NCBI RefSeq assembly: GCF_036237275.1
Contig: NZ_CP108352.1
Location: forward strand, 6,262,001 to 6,326,000
DNA from: Streptomyces sp. NBC_01353
GTDB taxonomy: Bacteria; Actinomycetota; Actinomycetes; Streptomycetales; Streptomycetaceae
Length of the DNA: 64,000 nucleotides
Direction: 5' to 3'
Part shown: positions 26,106-34,540 of the stretch, piece by piece
Layout: each line of letters begins with the position of its first letter
How positions within the stretch are numbered: the stretch's first letter is position 1
The notes under the pieces: model-generated
Database searches by the model: none
Told to the model about the DNA's origin: nothing
Seen by the model: the letters and a program-made list of their open reading frames with translations, nothing else
Position numbers and translations under genes: made by a program

Positions 26106-27574
26106 GGTGACTCCTCGAGCGCGAGTACGAGTACGAAGGTGGCTCCCCCAGACTCCGTCCGGGGGGACCCCCAGCCGCCCTCGGTCGGGCGCAGTTCGAC
26201 GCGGCCGCCCCGATGGCCTTCGGCGATGGCCCGGACGATGGAGAGGCCGAGGCCGGCGCCGCTGGTCCGGGCGCCGCGGCGGGCGGTGCCCCGCCGGAAC
26301 CGTTCGAAGATGACCTCGGCGTCCTGTTCCTGGACACCCGGGCCGCGGTCGGCGACGTACAGCTCGATCCGGCCCTCGGCCGTCCGCGAGCCGATCGCTA
26401 TCCGCTGCCCCGGCACGGTGTGCTGGACCGCGTTCTGGGCGAGCTGCACCATCGCCTGGGTGATCCGCTGGGGGTCGAGGACGGCCTCCCGGTCGGCGAC
26501 CCCGTCGAGGGCCCAGTCCCGTTCGCCCAGCGCCCGCGCCTTCACGTAGACATCGGCGGTCAGCTCGGCGAGCTGGACCGGCTCGGTGCGGATGAAGTCC
26601 GGCCGCTCGGCCTTGGCGAGCAGCAGCAGGTCCTCCACGATCCGGCTCATCCGGTCGAGTTCGTCGGTCACCAGCCGGACGGTCTCGCGCTGCTCGGCCG
26701 GGTCCTCGCCCATCAGCTCCAGATGACCGCGCACGATGGTGATCGGGGTGCGCAGCTCGTGCCCGGCGTCGTCGACGAACTGGCGCTGCCCGGCGAACGC
26801 CTGTTCAAGTCGGTCCAGCATCGCGTTGAAGGTCTCGGCGAGCGCGGCGATGTCGTCCCGGCCCTGGACGGGGATCCGCTGGGTCAGATCGCGCTCGGTC
26901 AGTTCGGCGGCCGTCGCGCGTACCACTCGTACGGGTGCAAGGATGCGGCCCGCGACGGCCCAGCCGATGCCGGTCGTCATCAGCAGCGCCACGCCCGATA
27001 TGGCGAGCAGGGCACGGAACGCCTCGTCGGCGACGGCCCGCTCGCGGTCCGCGTGGAAGGCGACCACGAACGCGGAGTCGCCCGCGCCGCCGGGGGTCTC
27101 GATGGGTACCTTCGCCCAGCGGACCTCGCCCCGGGCGCGCTCGATCCGACCCGAGGAGGCGTCGGACGCGGCGATGGCGTCGAGCGAGCCGCGGTCGCGG
27201 TGCAGGGCGACCGTGGCGGGGATGTCACGGGACTGCCGGATGACACGGAGCCCCGGGCCACTCGTGCCCACCAGGCCGAGGAGCTCCTCGTCGGGGTCGG
27301 AGTACTGGCGCTGGAGGAAGATCCGCAGGAGCGCGTCCGGGTCGGTGAAACGGCGCCCGGTCGCGGGATCGACGCCCTGCTCCACGAAGTTGGCGAACTC
27401 CCCGGTCTCCTGGGTCAGGAGCTGGTTGATCCGGTGGTCCACGTCCCGCAGCAGGATCGAGCGGGTGGCCACGGCGACGGCGGCCAGGGCCACGGCCATG
27501 ACGAGCAGCAGCCACAGCAGGATGCGGACGCGTGCGGAGACGCGGTGGTCAGCCCTCTTCACCGAGGTCGTCAT
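26102..27574 (-). CDS. Sensor histidine kinase
   Basis: This 490-residue membrane kinase has TM1 17-37, an extracytoplasmic sensor of about 150 residues, TM2 188-210, a HAMP domain to about 263, H272 in DDAGHELRTP, the N-box (QNAVQH), and G-boxes DRGPG and GAGLGLSIV. It phosphorylates the coupled OmpR-type regulator. Odd: residues 467-477 (GWGSPRTESGG) are encoded by a 32-bp sequence identical to a non-coding repeat at 42641, placed between the last two strands of the ATPase domain. It overlaps the upstream small-protein gene by 26 bp. The signal is unknown. Confidence 0.95.
   Translation of the reverse strand: MTTSVKRADHRVSARVRILLWLLLVMAVALAAVAVATRSILLRDVDHRINQLLTQETGEFANFVEQGVDPATGRRFTDPDALLRIFLQRQYSDPDEELLGLVGTSGPGLRVIRQSRDIPATVALHRDRGSLDAIAASDASSGRIERARGEVRWAKVPIETPGGAGDSAFVVAFHADRERAVADEAFRALLAISGVALLMTTGIGWAVAGRILAPVRVVRATAAELTERDLTQRIPVQGRDDIAALAETFNAMLDRLEQAFAGQRQFVDDAGHELRTPITIVRGHLELMGEDPAEQRETVRLVTDELDRMSRIVEDLLLLAKAERPDFIRTEPVQLAELTADVYVKARALGERDWALDGVADREAVLDPQRITQAMVQLAQNAVQHTVPGQRIAIGSRTAEGRIELYVADRGPGVQEQDAEVIFERFRRGTARRGARTSGAGLGLSIVRAIAEGHRGGRVELRPTEGGWGSPRTESGGATFVLVLALEESP
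26145..26176. repeat. 32-bp dispersed repeat inside the kinase gene
   Basis: Identical over 32 bases to 42641-42672. It has a near-palindromic frame: cccccag, then actccgtccgg, then ggggacccccag. It adds about 11 residues in frame to the histidine kinase. Confidence 0.85.
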
Positions 27575-27821
27575 CGTCGTCGCCGGTCGCCGAGGGCCCG
27601 GGCACCACCGCGTCGGACGGCGGAGCCGACGGGGCCGACGGCGTGCCGCCGGGGCTCGGGGTGGAGCTCGGTGTCGAGCCGCTCGGCGTGGAACCGAGCT
27701 GCACGGCGGGCGGCACCCGGGGAGCCTCGGGCTCGTCGGTCAGGGCGTAGCTCGTCGCGGCTATCCCGAGCGGGATGGCGACGACGGCGGCGAGCGTGGC
27801 CATGCGATGGGTGAAGGACAT
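27549..27821 (-). CDS. Small exported protein with Pro/Ser-rich and acidic tail
   Basis: This 90-residue protein has residues 5-26 as a hydrophobic export signal or anchor (MATLAAVVAIPLGIAATSYAL without its ends). The rest is a low-complexity STPSG/PSAPP segment ending in a run of Asp and DLGEEG. It is the first gene of the kinase-regulator operon and its end overlaps the kinase start by 26 bp. It may modulate or report to the kinase; that is inferred only from position. Confidence 0.8.
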   Translation of the reverse strand: MSFTHRMATLAAVVAIPLGIAATSYALTDEPEAPRVPPAVQLGSTPSGSTPSSTPSPGGTPSAPSAPPSDAVVPGPSATGDDDDDLGEEG

Positions 27822-27853
27822 GCGATCAGGCTGGCGCGCGCGAGTGGCCGCCA

Positions 27854-27889
27854 GGATGAGGCCCCGATGAGGATTCCTTCATCTTCACC
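27854..27889. promoter_or_regulatory. 11-bp-phased direct repeats upstream of the two-component operon
   Basis: GATGAGG occurs at 27855-27861 and again at 27866-27872, exactly 11 bp apart, followed by CCTTCATC in inverted orientation (27877-27884). OmpR-type regulators commonly bind half-sites spaced about one helical turn. It lies 33 bp before the start of the small exported protein. Confidence 0.55.
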
Positions 27890-27904
27890 GCGGTGTCCTC
27901 CGAG

Positions 27905-28186
27905 TCAGGACTCCAGGCCGATGGCGAAGGCCGCTTCGAGGTCGTGCTGGGAGTACGTACGGAACGCGACGTGCGTGTCCGTCGCCTCGACGCCGGGGAT
28001 CTTGCTGATCCGGCCGGGGATCACGTCCGCCAGGTCGTCGTGCCGCGGCACGCGGACCATGGCGATCAGGTCGTACGTGCCGGTCACCGAGAAGACCTCG
28101 CTGACGCTGTCGAGCGCGGCGATCGACTCCGCGATCTCCGGGATGCGGTCCACACTGGTCTTGATGAGCACGATCGCGGTGATCAC
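27905..28186 (-). CDS. Lrp/AsnC ligand-binding-domain protein
   Basis: This 93-residue protein consists only of the RAM/ligand-binding domain of Lrp/AsnC regulators: VLIKTSVDRIPEIAESIAAL, then the VTGTYDLIAMVRVP strand-turn. It lacks a helix-turn-helix. Such short proteins assemble into rings and may bind amino acids or modulate full-length Lrp proteins. It starts with GTG preceded by GGAG. It is single, between the two-component operon and a rhomboid gene in the same direction. Confidence 0.9.
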   Translation of the reverse strand: MITAIVLIKTSVDRIPEIAESIAALDSVSEVFSVTGTYDLIAMVRVPRHDDLADVIPGRISKIPGVEATDTHVAFRTYSQHDLEAAFAIGLES

Positions 28187-28269
28187 GGCTGGCTTACTCC
28201 CTCGGTCGCCGCGGCTTGGACCTTCACTCTAGCCCGCCCGCCTTCCGCCACCACCCTGCCGACGAGGTG

Positions 28270-28983
28270 CTACGCGCGCTGCACCCTTCCCCTGTATCGC
28301 CCCCAGGCGTAGAGGAAGCCGAAGGCGAAGCCCAGCACATGGGCCAGATAGGCAACCCCGGGCCCGGACCCGGCCGTCCGCGCCGCCAGCCACTGCAGCA
28401 CGAACCAGAAGACCAGCACGATCCAGGCGGGGAAGCGCAGCGGCAGGAAGAAGAGGAACGGGAAGAGACTGGTCACCCGGGAGCGGGGGAAGAGGTGGAG
28501 GAACGCGCCGAGGACCCCCGAGATCGCCCCCGACGCGCCCACGAGCGTCTGCTCGCTGCTCGCGTACGCCGCCGCGTAGCCGAGCAGGGCCAGATATCCG
28601 CAGCCGAGGTAGAAGAGGAGGAACGGGACGGCCCCCATCCGCTCCTCGGCCATCGCGCCGAAGACGTACAGGAACAGCATGTTGCCCAGCAGATGGAGCC
28701 AGCTGCCGTGGACGAAGAGGGCGGTGAGCGGGGTGAGAACGGTGCGTGGCTCGCTGCTCATCAGCTCGGCCGGCACGACTCCCCAGCGGTGGAAGTACGC
28801 GCTCTGCGCCGCGAGGGCCGTGTCCCCGGTCCCGTTTCCCGGATCGAGGCCGGACACCGGGCTGATCAGGAAGGTGAAGCAGCAGACCGCGATGAGGCCG
28901 TACGTCACCGCCGGTCCGCTCCGGGCGCCCCGCCAGACGCCGAGGGCCGCCTTCCGCCAGTCGGTCTGCCGCCGGTCGATCAT
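28270..28983 (-). CDS. Rhomboid-family intramembrane serine protease
   Basis: This 237-residue membrane protein has about six helices. Seen: VHGSWLHLLGNMLFLYVFG with H92, H97 and N101; the nucleophile S151 in GASGAISG; and the partner H215 in AYLAHVLGFAFG. All catalytic residues of a rhomboid protease are therefore present. It cleaves membrane proteins within the bilayer; the substrate is unknown. An extracytoplasmic loop of about 35 residues follows the first helix. Confidence 0.93.
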   Translation of the reverse strand: MIDRRQTDWRKAALGVWRGARSGPAVTYGLIAVCCFTFLISPVSGLDPGNGTGDTALAAQSAYFHRWGVVPAELMSSEPRTVLTPLTALFVHGSWLHLLGNMLFLYVFGAMAEERMGAVPFLLFYLGCGYLALLGYAAAYASSEQTLVGASGAISGVLGAFLHLFPRSRVTSLFPFLFFLPLRFPAWIVLVFWFVLQWLAARTAGSGPGVAYLAHVLGFAFGFLYAWGRYRGRVQRA

Positions 28984-29133
28984 GGACAGATCATGGCGTA
29001 ACGGTGCTCAACTGGACAGAGTGCCTCGCCGCGACACGGGGTACCTGCGAGGCCGTAGGGTGACGGGCAGTACCTCCGCAGTTCGACGGCGCACCGCGGC
29101 ACCCGCACTCGCATCATGAAAGAGGACGGCACG

Positions 29134-29376
29134 ATGACGACGGTTCCCCTGCCGACCGCCGAGACCCGCTGGCGCTGCACGCTCTGCGGCAATCTGACCC
29201 GGTTCGACGTCACCCGCTCCTCCAAGGTCGTCGAGTACGTCCATCTGGACCTCGCGGGCGAACCGAAGGTCGAGGAGCGCGAGGTGGTCAGTGAGACCAT
29301 CGAGTCGGTCCGCTGCCGCTGGTGCAACGCGGTGGATCAGATCGAACTCGTGGACAGGCCCGGCACCGCCTCCTGA
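29134..29376 (+). CDS. Small zinc-ribbon-like protein
   Basis: This 80-residue soluble protein has two CxxC pairs, CTLCG near the N terminus (about 15-18) and CRWC (about 62-65), likely binding one zinc. The segment between them is acidic and beta-rich. ATG 29134 is preferred because AGGA lies 7 nt before it; ATG 29116 has no such site. It lies 34 bp upstream of the NYN-domain gene, in the same direction, so the two may form an operon. Function is unknown. Confidence 0.78.
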   Translation: MTTVPLPTAETRWRCTLCGNLTRFDVTRSSKVVEYVHLDLAGEPKVEEREVVSETIESVRCRWCNAVDQIELVDRPGTAS

Positions 29377-29410
29377 CGGAGCGGTGCGTATGACAATGGG
29401 GTGACGGATC

Positions 29411-30775
29411 GTGGAGCAGCCCGCGCACGGTGGTGAACCGGCCGGCGCGGCAGGTGACGCTGCCGAGACGCTCGACCGCCCGCTGCCCGACGGCGTACGG
29501 CGGAGGGTCGTCGCGCTGGTCTCGGACGCCTTCGGCGGGCTGACCGTCGCGGAGCTTCCGGCACCCTTGCGGCAGTACGCGCGGTTCACCGCGAGCCGGC
29601 GGGCCAAGTTCGCGGGCAACGCCATGGCCGCCGCCCTGGAGGGCGACCCGCTCTTCCGGCAGCGGATCGGCGAGCGGTTCAAAGAGGCACAGCCCGAGCT
29701 GGCCGGGGCCGTCGACTCCGGCGCCCCGCCCGCCGCCGCCGACCCCGTCGACGTCGCCGCGGCCGCCTATGTCCTGCGTCCCGCCGGCTGGGTCAAGCTG
29801 GTCGCCGCCGCCGGCGAGGAGGCCCAGCGCGCGGACGCCGAGCGGGCCGACGAGGCGGGCCGGCGCGAGCTGGAGCGGCTGCGCGAGGAGGTCGCCACCG
29901 CCAAGGAGCGCGGCCGCGCGGAGACCGAGCAGCTGCGCACCGATCTGGAGGCGGCCCGCAAGGAAGCGGAATCGCTTCACCGCAAGCTGCGCAGCGCCCA
30001 GAGCGATGTGAAGCGCGGTGAAGCCGCACTGCGTCGCACGCAGTCGGAGATCGACAGCTTCCGGGCCGAGGCGGCCGCGCAGGTCTCGGCCGCCGAGAGC
30101 GAGACCCGGCGGCTCAAGGCCCGGCTCGGCGAGGTCGAGGCGGCCCTGGAGGCCAGCCGACGGGCCGCCCGCGAGGGGCGCTCCGTGGAGGACATGCGGC
30201 TGCGCCTGCTGCTCGACACCGTGCTCGACGCCGCGCAGGGGCTGCGCCGCGAACTGGCCCTGCCGCCCGTCTCGATCCATCCCGCCGACACCGTCGACGC
30301 GGTGGAGCCCGGTCGGATGTCGCCGAAGGACATCGCGGCCCGGGCGCTCTCCGAGACCGACCCCGCGCTCCTGGACCAGCTGCTCGCCCTGCCGCAGGCG
30401 CATCTGGTCGTGGACGGCTACAACGTCACCAAGACCGGCTATCCGACGATGCCGTTGGAGAAGCAGCGGCTGCGGCTGCTCGGCGGGCTCTCCGCGCTCG
30501 CGGCCCGCTCGGGCGCCGAGATCACCTGTGTCTTCGACGGGGCGGAGCTCGCGGCCCCGGTCCTGCTGGCCCCGCCGCGCGGGGTGCGGGTGCTGTTCTC
30601 CAAGCCCGGTGTCACCGCCGACGAGTTGATCCGTCAGCTGGTGCGTGCCGAGCCGCCGGGCCGGCCGGTCGTCGTGGTCTCCACCGACCGCGAGGTCGCC
30701 GACGGTGTGGCCAAGGCCGGCGCGCGGCCGGTCACGTCCGCATTGCTACTGAAGCGGCTTTCGCGCACCTCATGA
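29411..30775 (+). CDS. Coiled-coil protein with C-terminal NYN RNase domain
   Basis: This 454-residue cytosolic protein has an N-terminal helical domain (about 20-130), a charged coiled coil (about 140-260, heptads rich in Ala, Glu, Arg) and a C-terminal NYN/PIN-like nuclease domain. The latter begins with HLVVDGYNVTKTGYP (D335), has a middle acidic TCVFDGAEL and ends with VVVSTDREVADG. NYN domains of the YacP type cut RNA; here the coiled coil would mediate oligomerisation or membrane or ribosome association. It starts with GTG. Confidence 0.9.
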   Translation: MEQPAHGGEPAGAAGDAAETLDRPLPDGVRRRVVALVSDAFGGLTVAELPAPLRQYARFTASRRAKFAGNAMAAALEGDPLFRQRIGERFKEAQPELAGAVDSGAPPAAADPVDVAAAAYVLRPAGWVKLVAAAGEEAQRADAERADEAGRRELERLREEVATAKERGRAETEQLRTDLEAARKEAESLHRKLRSAQSDVKRGEAALRRTQSEIDSFRAEAAAQVSAAESETRRLKARLGEVEAALEASRRAAREGRSVEDMRLRLLLDTVLDAAQGLRRELALPPVSIHPADTVDAVEPGRMSPKDIAARALSETDPALLDQLLALPQAHLVVDGYNVTKTGYPTMPLEKQRLRLLGGLSALAARSGAEITCVFDGAELAAPVLLAPPRGVRVLFSKPGVTADELIRQLVRAEPPGRPVVVVSTDREVADGVAKAGARPVTSALLLKRLSRTS

Positions 30776-31031
30776 CACCTCGTAACTCCTGGGCTCAATG
30801 CCCGAATTCTGGAGGGCGCACGGTCAAGTGGCCGCTACTGCCTGTGTGGTCTGTGTAAATAAAGTGCCGCGTGGGCGAGATTTTGCTCATGAGGATTTGA
30901 ACTGATCACAACTTGGTCACTAGGGTCAGGCCTCGAACCTTCGCGCGGTTGATCATCCATCCGGGATGACAGCGGAGGAACCGCCTGCCGCAGCCTGGTT
31001 GGGCGGCTCGAGGAAGAAGGAGATCGCCTTC

Positions 31032-32060
31032 GTGGCGTCCCACCGTCGTCCCAAGCAGCCGAGCCGCACCCGTGTGACCGTGCTCACCGCGACCGCCGCA
31101 GCGGCCGTCGCGCTCTCCGCCCAGACCGGCGCCCAGGCGGCTCCGAAGCCGAAGATCGACGACGTGAAGTCGAAGGTCGACAAGCTGCACCACGAGGCCG
31201 AGGAGGCCACGGAGCAGTACAACCTGGCCGAGGAGCGCCGAGGCAAGCTGCAGAAGGAGATCGGGGCCGTCCAGGACAAGGTGGCCCGCGGTCAGCAGGA
31301 GCTCAACACCCTGCGGGACAGCATCGGTTCGGTCGCCAGCGCGCAGTACCGCTCCGGTGGCATCGACCCGGCCCTCCAGCTCTTCCTCTCCTCCGACCCG
31401 GACACCTACCTCGACAAGGCGTCCGCGATCGACCAGCTCGGCGCCAAGCAGGCCGACGTGCTCCAGTCGATCCAGGCCAAGCAGCGCACCCTCGCCCAGC
31501 AGCGCGCCGAGGCGACGACGAAGCTCGCCGACCTCGAGGACGTCCGCAAGACCCTCGGCGCGAAGAAGAAGACCTTCCAGGGCAAGCTCGCCGAGGCGCA
31601 GAAGCTCCTCAACACCCTGACTGCCGCCGAGCGCGCCAAGATTCAGGATGAGGAGCAGCGCGCCAGCCGCGCCGCGGGCGACCGCGTCGACCTCGGCAAC
31701 GAGGTCCCGGCCTCCGCGCGTGGCCAGGCCGCGCTCAGCGCCGCCGCCACCCAGATCGGCAAGCCGTACGTCTCCGGCGCCGAGGGCCCCAACTCGTACG
31801 ACTGCTCCGGTCTGACGCAGTGGGCCTACCGCCAGGCCGGCGTCACGCTCACCCGCACCACCTACACCCAGCAGAACGACGGCGTGAAGATCGGCCGCAG
31901 CCAGCTCAAGCCGGGCGACCTGGTCTTCTTCAACAGCCTGTCCCACGTGGGTCTGTACGCGGGCAACGGGCAGATCCTGCACGCCCCCAAGCCGGGCGCC
32001 TCGGTCCGCTACGAGTCGATGAGCTACATGGGCACCTTCCAGTTCGGCGTCCGCATCTGA
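31032..32060 (+). CDS. Secreted NlpC/P60 peptidoglycan hydrolase
   Basis: This 342-residue exported endopeptidase has a signal peptide at residues 1-37 (VASHRRPKQ, hydrophobic core, AQAA cleavage region), a long coiled coil at about 40-215, then an NlpC/P60 domain with C258 (YDCSGL), H305 (LSHVGLYAG) and H317 (ILHAPKPG). Such RipA-like enzymes cut cell-wall peptides; the coiled coil may keep them inhibited until partner binding. I use GTG 31032 since AAGGAG lies 9 nt before it. A paralogue follows directly. The 256-bp upstream gap shows no recognisable riboswitch. Confidence 0.93.
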   Translation: MASHRRPKQPSRTRVTVLTATAAAAVALSAQTGAQAAPKPKIDDVKSKVDKLHHEAEEATEQYNLAEERRGKLQKEIGAVQDKVARGQQELNTLRDSIGSVASAQYRSGGIDPALQLFLSSDPDTYLDKASAIDQLGAKQADVLQSIQAKQRTLAQQRAEATTKLADLEDVRKTLGAKKKTFQGKLAEAQKLLNTLTAAERAKIQDEEQRASRAAGDRVDLGNEVPASARGQAALSAAATQIGKPYVSGAEGPNSYDCSGLTQWAYRQAGVTLTRTTYTQQNDGVKIGRSQLKPGDLVFFNSLSHVGLYAGNGQILHAPKPGASVRYESMSYMGTFQFGVRI

Positions 32061-32111
32061 CGCATCCCGACATGACGCCCAATCGGGTGGTTCGTCGCAT
32101 CCTTCGCTGAC

Positions 32112-32154
32112 GTGACGCCCCGCCGGTGACCTGTGGTCTCCGGCGGGGCGTCAC
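32112..32154 (+). terminator. Terminator between the NlpC/P60 paralogues
   Basis: A perfect 15-bp stem (32112-32126 with 32140-32154) around a 13-nt loop is followed by tttgtg. It separates the two paralogous genes into different transcripts. Confidence 0.9.
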
Positions 32155-32246
32155 TTTGTGTGCCCGGCGCGTTCGTTGGACGGAGAGTGATCACCGGCTA
32201 CTGTCTGCCGCGCCAGTCTGGGTAACAGCCGAACGGAGCGCGATAC

Positions 32247-33263
32247 GTGGCGTCCCACCGACGACCCGCGAGGGTCACCGTCCTGACCGCCGCCGCGGCC
32301 ACCGCCGCCACGGCCTTCGGTGCCGTCCCCGCGAGCGCCGACCCGGGCGGACCGGAGGCCGCGACCAAGGCCACGGTCGACCGGCTCTTCGAGGAGGCCG
32401 AGCGGGCCACCGAGGGCTTCAACAAGGCCGACGAGCGGGCGGACACGCTGCGCAGGTCGGTCTCCCGGGCACAGGACGGCCTGGCGCGCGGCCAGGAGCG
32501 GATCAACCGGATGAGGGGCGCGCTCGGTTCGGTCGCCGGAGCCCAGTACCGCTCCGGCGGCATCGACCCCGCCCTCGCGCTGCTGCTCTCCTCCGACCCC
32601 GACTCGTACCTCGACCGGGCCTCCGTGCTCGACCGGGTGGCCGCCCGGCAGGGTGTGGCGCTCGGCCAGCTCCAGGCCGAGCAGCGGAGATTGACCCAGA
32701 AGCGGACGGAGGCCGGCCGGCTCCTCGCCGAACTGGAGCGCAGCCGGACCCAGGTCGCCCAGCACAAGCGCACCGTCGAGCGGAAGCTCGCCGAGGCCCG
32801 CCGGGTCCTGGCGTCCCTGAGCGCCGAGGACCGCGTGGAGTTCGACGGGGACGCCCGGGCCTCCCGTTCCGACCGCGAGGAGGAGCTGCCGCCGCTCTCC
32901 GACCTCGGCCCGGCCTCCTCCCGCGCCGCCGCCGCGGTGATCGCGGCACGCAGCGCGATCGGGATGCCCTACGTGTGGGGAGCGACCGGCCCGCGGGCCT
33001 TCGACTGTTCCGGCCTGATGGTGTGGTCCTACCGGCAGGCCGGCATCAGCCTGCCGCGGACCTCCTCCGCGCAGCGGTACGCCGGACGACAGGTGCCGCT
33101 CTCACAGGCGCAGCCCGGCGACCTCGTCACGTACCGCAGTGACGCCAGCCATGTCGGGATCTATGCGGGCAACGGGCAGGTGATCCACGCGCCGTACCCC
33201 GGGGCGCGGGTGCGCTACGACCCGGTCGGGATGATGTCCCACGTGACGGTGACGCGAGTCTGA
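32247..33263 (+). CDS. Secreted NlpC/P60 hydrolase, paralogue
   Basis: This is a 338-residue paralogue of the preceding gene with the same plan: VASHRRP signal start, coiled coil to about 200, acidic linker with EEELPP, and an NlpC/P60 domain with C254 (FDCSGL), H302 (ASHVGIYAG) and H314 (VIHAPYPG). Shared stretches such as AQYRSGGIDPAL and LSSDPDSYLDRAS show a tandem duplication. It has its own promoter region after a terminator, so the two enzymes can be used at different times. It starts with GTG. Confidence 0.93.
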   Translation: MASHRRPARVTVLTAAAATAATAFGAVPASADPGGPEAATKATVDRLFEEAERATEGFNKADERADTLRRSVSRAQDGLARGQERINRMRGALGSVAGAQYRSGGIDPALALLLSSDPDSYLDRASVLDRVAARQGVALGQLQAEQRRLTQKRTEAGRLLAELERSRTQVAQHKRTVERKLAEARRVLASLSAEDRVEFDGDARASRSDREEELPPLSDLGPASSRAAAAVIAARSAIGMPYVWGATGPRAFDCSGLMVWSYRQAGISLPRTSSAQRYAGRQVPLSQAQPGDLVTYRSDASHVGIYAGNGQVIHAPYPGARVRYDPVGMMSHVTVTRV

Positions 33264-33303
33264 CCGTACGCCTGCGCGTACGTCTGCCCGTACGATCGAT
33301 GGC

Positions 33304-34518
33304 GTGGCAGGTCAGGGGCATGGAGGGGCACGTCGGGTGGCAGTCGGTCTGCTGGCCGGCCTTCTGTCCCTCGCCGGGTGCGCGTCCCCCGAACCTCCGG
33401 ATCCCGTGCCCCGGGAGATCCAGACGCTCCTCGACCGGCACGCGTGGGCGCTGCTCGCCCGGGACGAGGCGGCCTACGCGGTCGCGCTCGACCCGGCGCG
33501 CGCGTCCGCCGCTCTGAGGGAGTTCGACCACCTGGCAGAGGTGCCACTGGCCTCGTGGGACTACCGGCTGAAGGACGTCGACCGGGCGGGCGGCGACCGG
33601 GCGACGGTCCGCGCCGACCTCACGTACCGGGTCGAGGGCTACGACTCCGGGCCCGTCACCACGGAGCGCGTCCTCGACCTGACCGAACGGGACGGCCGCT
33701 GGTACGTGACCGCCGACCGGCCGGGCGAGGGCGCCGCCCAGCAGCTGTGGCAGCAGGGCGATGTGGAGGCGGTACGGGGCGCGCGCAGCCTCGTCCTCGG
33801 CGTCGGGCAGCCGGAGGAGCGTCTGAAGGCGATCGCGGCGGCGGCCGACCGGGCGGTGCCGGCCGTCTCGGCGGCTTGGTCCCCGCCCTGGGCGGGCCGG
33901 GTCGTGGTGCTCGTCCCCGCCTCGCTGGACGCCATGGGCGGCCTGCTGGGAGCGCCGGCGGCCTCCTACCGGGGGATAGCGGCGGTCACGACCGGGGAGA
34001 TCGGCGGTGGGCCGGACGCCCCGGCGGACCGGGTGATCGTGAACCCCGACGCGTACGGGGTCCTCGGTGACTTCGGCCAGCAGGTCGTCCTCACGCACGA
34101 GACGACGCACGTGGCCACCCGCACCGCCACCTCGGCGGCCACGCCCGTGTGGCTGTCGGAGGGCTTCGCCGACTGGGTCGCGTACCGGGGCACGGGCCGC
34201 ACGGCCGCCCAGGCGGCCCCGGAGCTGCGTCGCGCGGTCCGGGCCGGCGACGTCCCGGCGGTCCTCCCGGACGACAAGGCCTTCGCCTTCGGCGGCGACG
34301 CGGAAGCCCTGGCACGGGCGTACGAGGGCGGCTGGCTGGCCTGCGAGCTGATCGCCGAACGCTGGGGCGAGGCGAAGCTGACGGCCTTCTACCGCGCGGT
34401 GGGCGCCCACCCGGGTCGCGAGGGCGCGGTGGAGAAGGCGCTGACCGAGACCCTCGGCACGACCCCGGAGGAGTTCACGGCGGCCTGGCGAGCGTTCCTG
34501 CGGGACCGGCTGAGCTGA
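33304..34518 (+). CDS. Lipoprotein with HExxH metalloprotease motif
   Basis: This 404-residue predicted lipoprotein has a signal ending LSLAGC (Cys26). The first half (about 35-150) looks like an NTF2-like or outside domain. The second half holds HETTH (265-269) and, 17 residues after the second His, E286 in SEGFADW, the pattern of a gluzincin zinc protease. Its peptidase role is inferred. The GTG start lies 7 nt after a -10-like TACGAT and has no Shine-Dalgarno site, suggesting a leaderless mRNA. It converges on the padR-like gene 22 bp away. Confidence 0.85.
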   Translation: MAGQGHGGARRVAVGLLAGLLSLAGCASPEPPDPVPREIQTLLDRHAWALLARDEAAYAVALDPARASAALREFDHLAEVPLASWDYRLKDVDRAGGDRATVRADLTYRVEGYDSGPVTTERVLDLTERDGRWYVTADRPGEGAAQQLWQQGDVEAVRGARSLVLGVGQPEERLKAIAAAADRAVPAVSAAWSPPWAGRVVVLVPASLDAMGGLLGAPAASYRGIAAVTTGEIGGGPDAPADRVIVNPDAYGVLGDFGQQVVLTHETTHVATRTATSAATPVWLSEGFADWVAYRGTGRTAAQAAPELRRAVRAGDVPAVLPDDKAFAFGGDAEALARAYEGGWLACELIAERWGEAKLTAFYRAVGAHPGREGAVEKALTETLGTTPEEFTAAWRAFLRDRLS

Positions 34519-34540
34519 CCGACGGGGCCGCCGCCGGGTG

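Noticed and set aside
30776-31031. Possible c-di-AMP (ydaO) riboswitch before the NlpC/P60 gene
   Set aside because: Such switches precede many Streptomyces wall hydrolases, but I could not find the conserved core or its pairing here.
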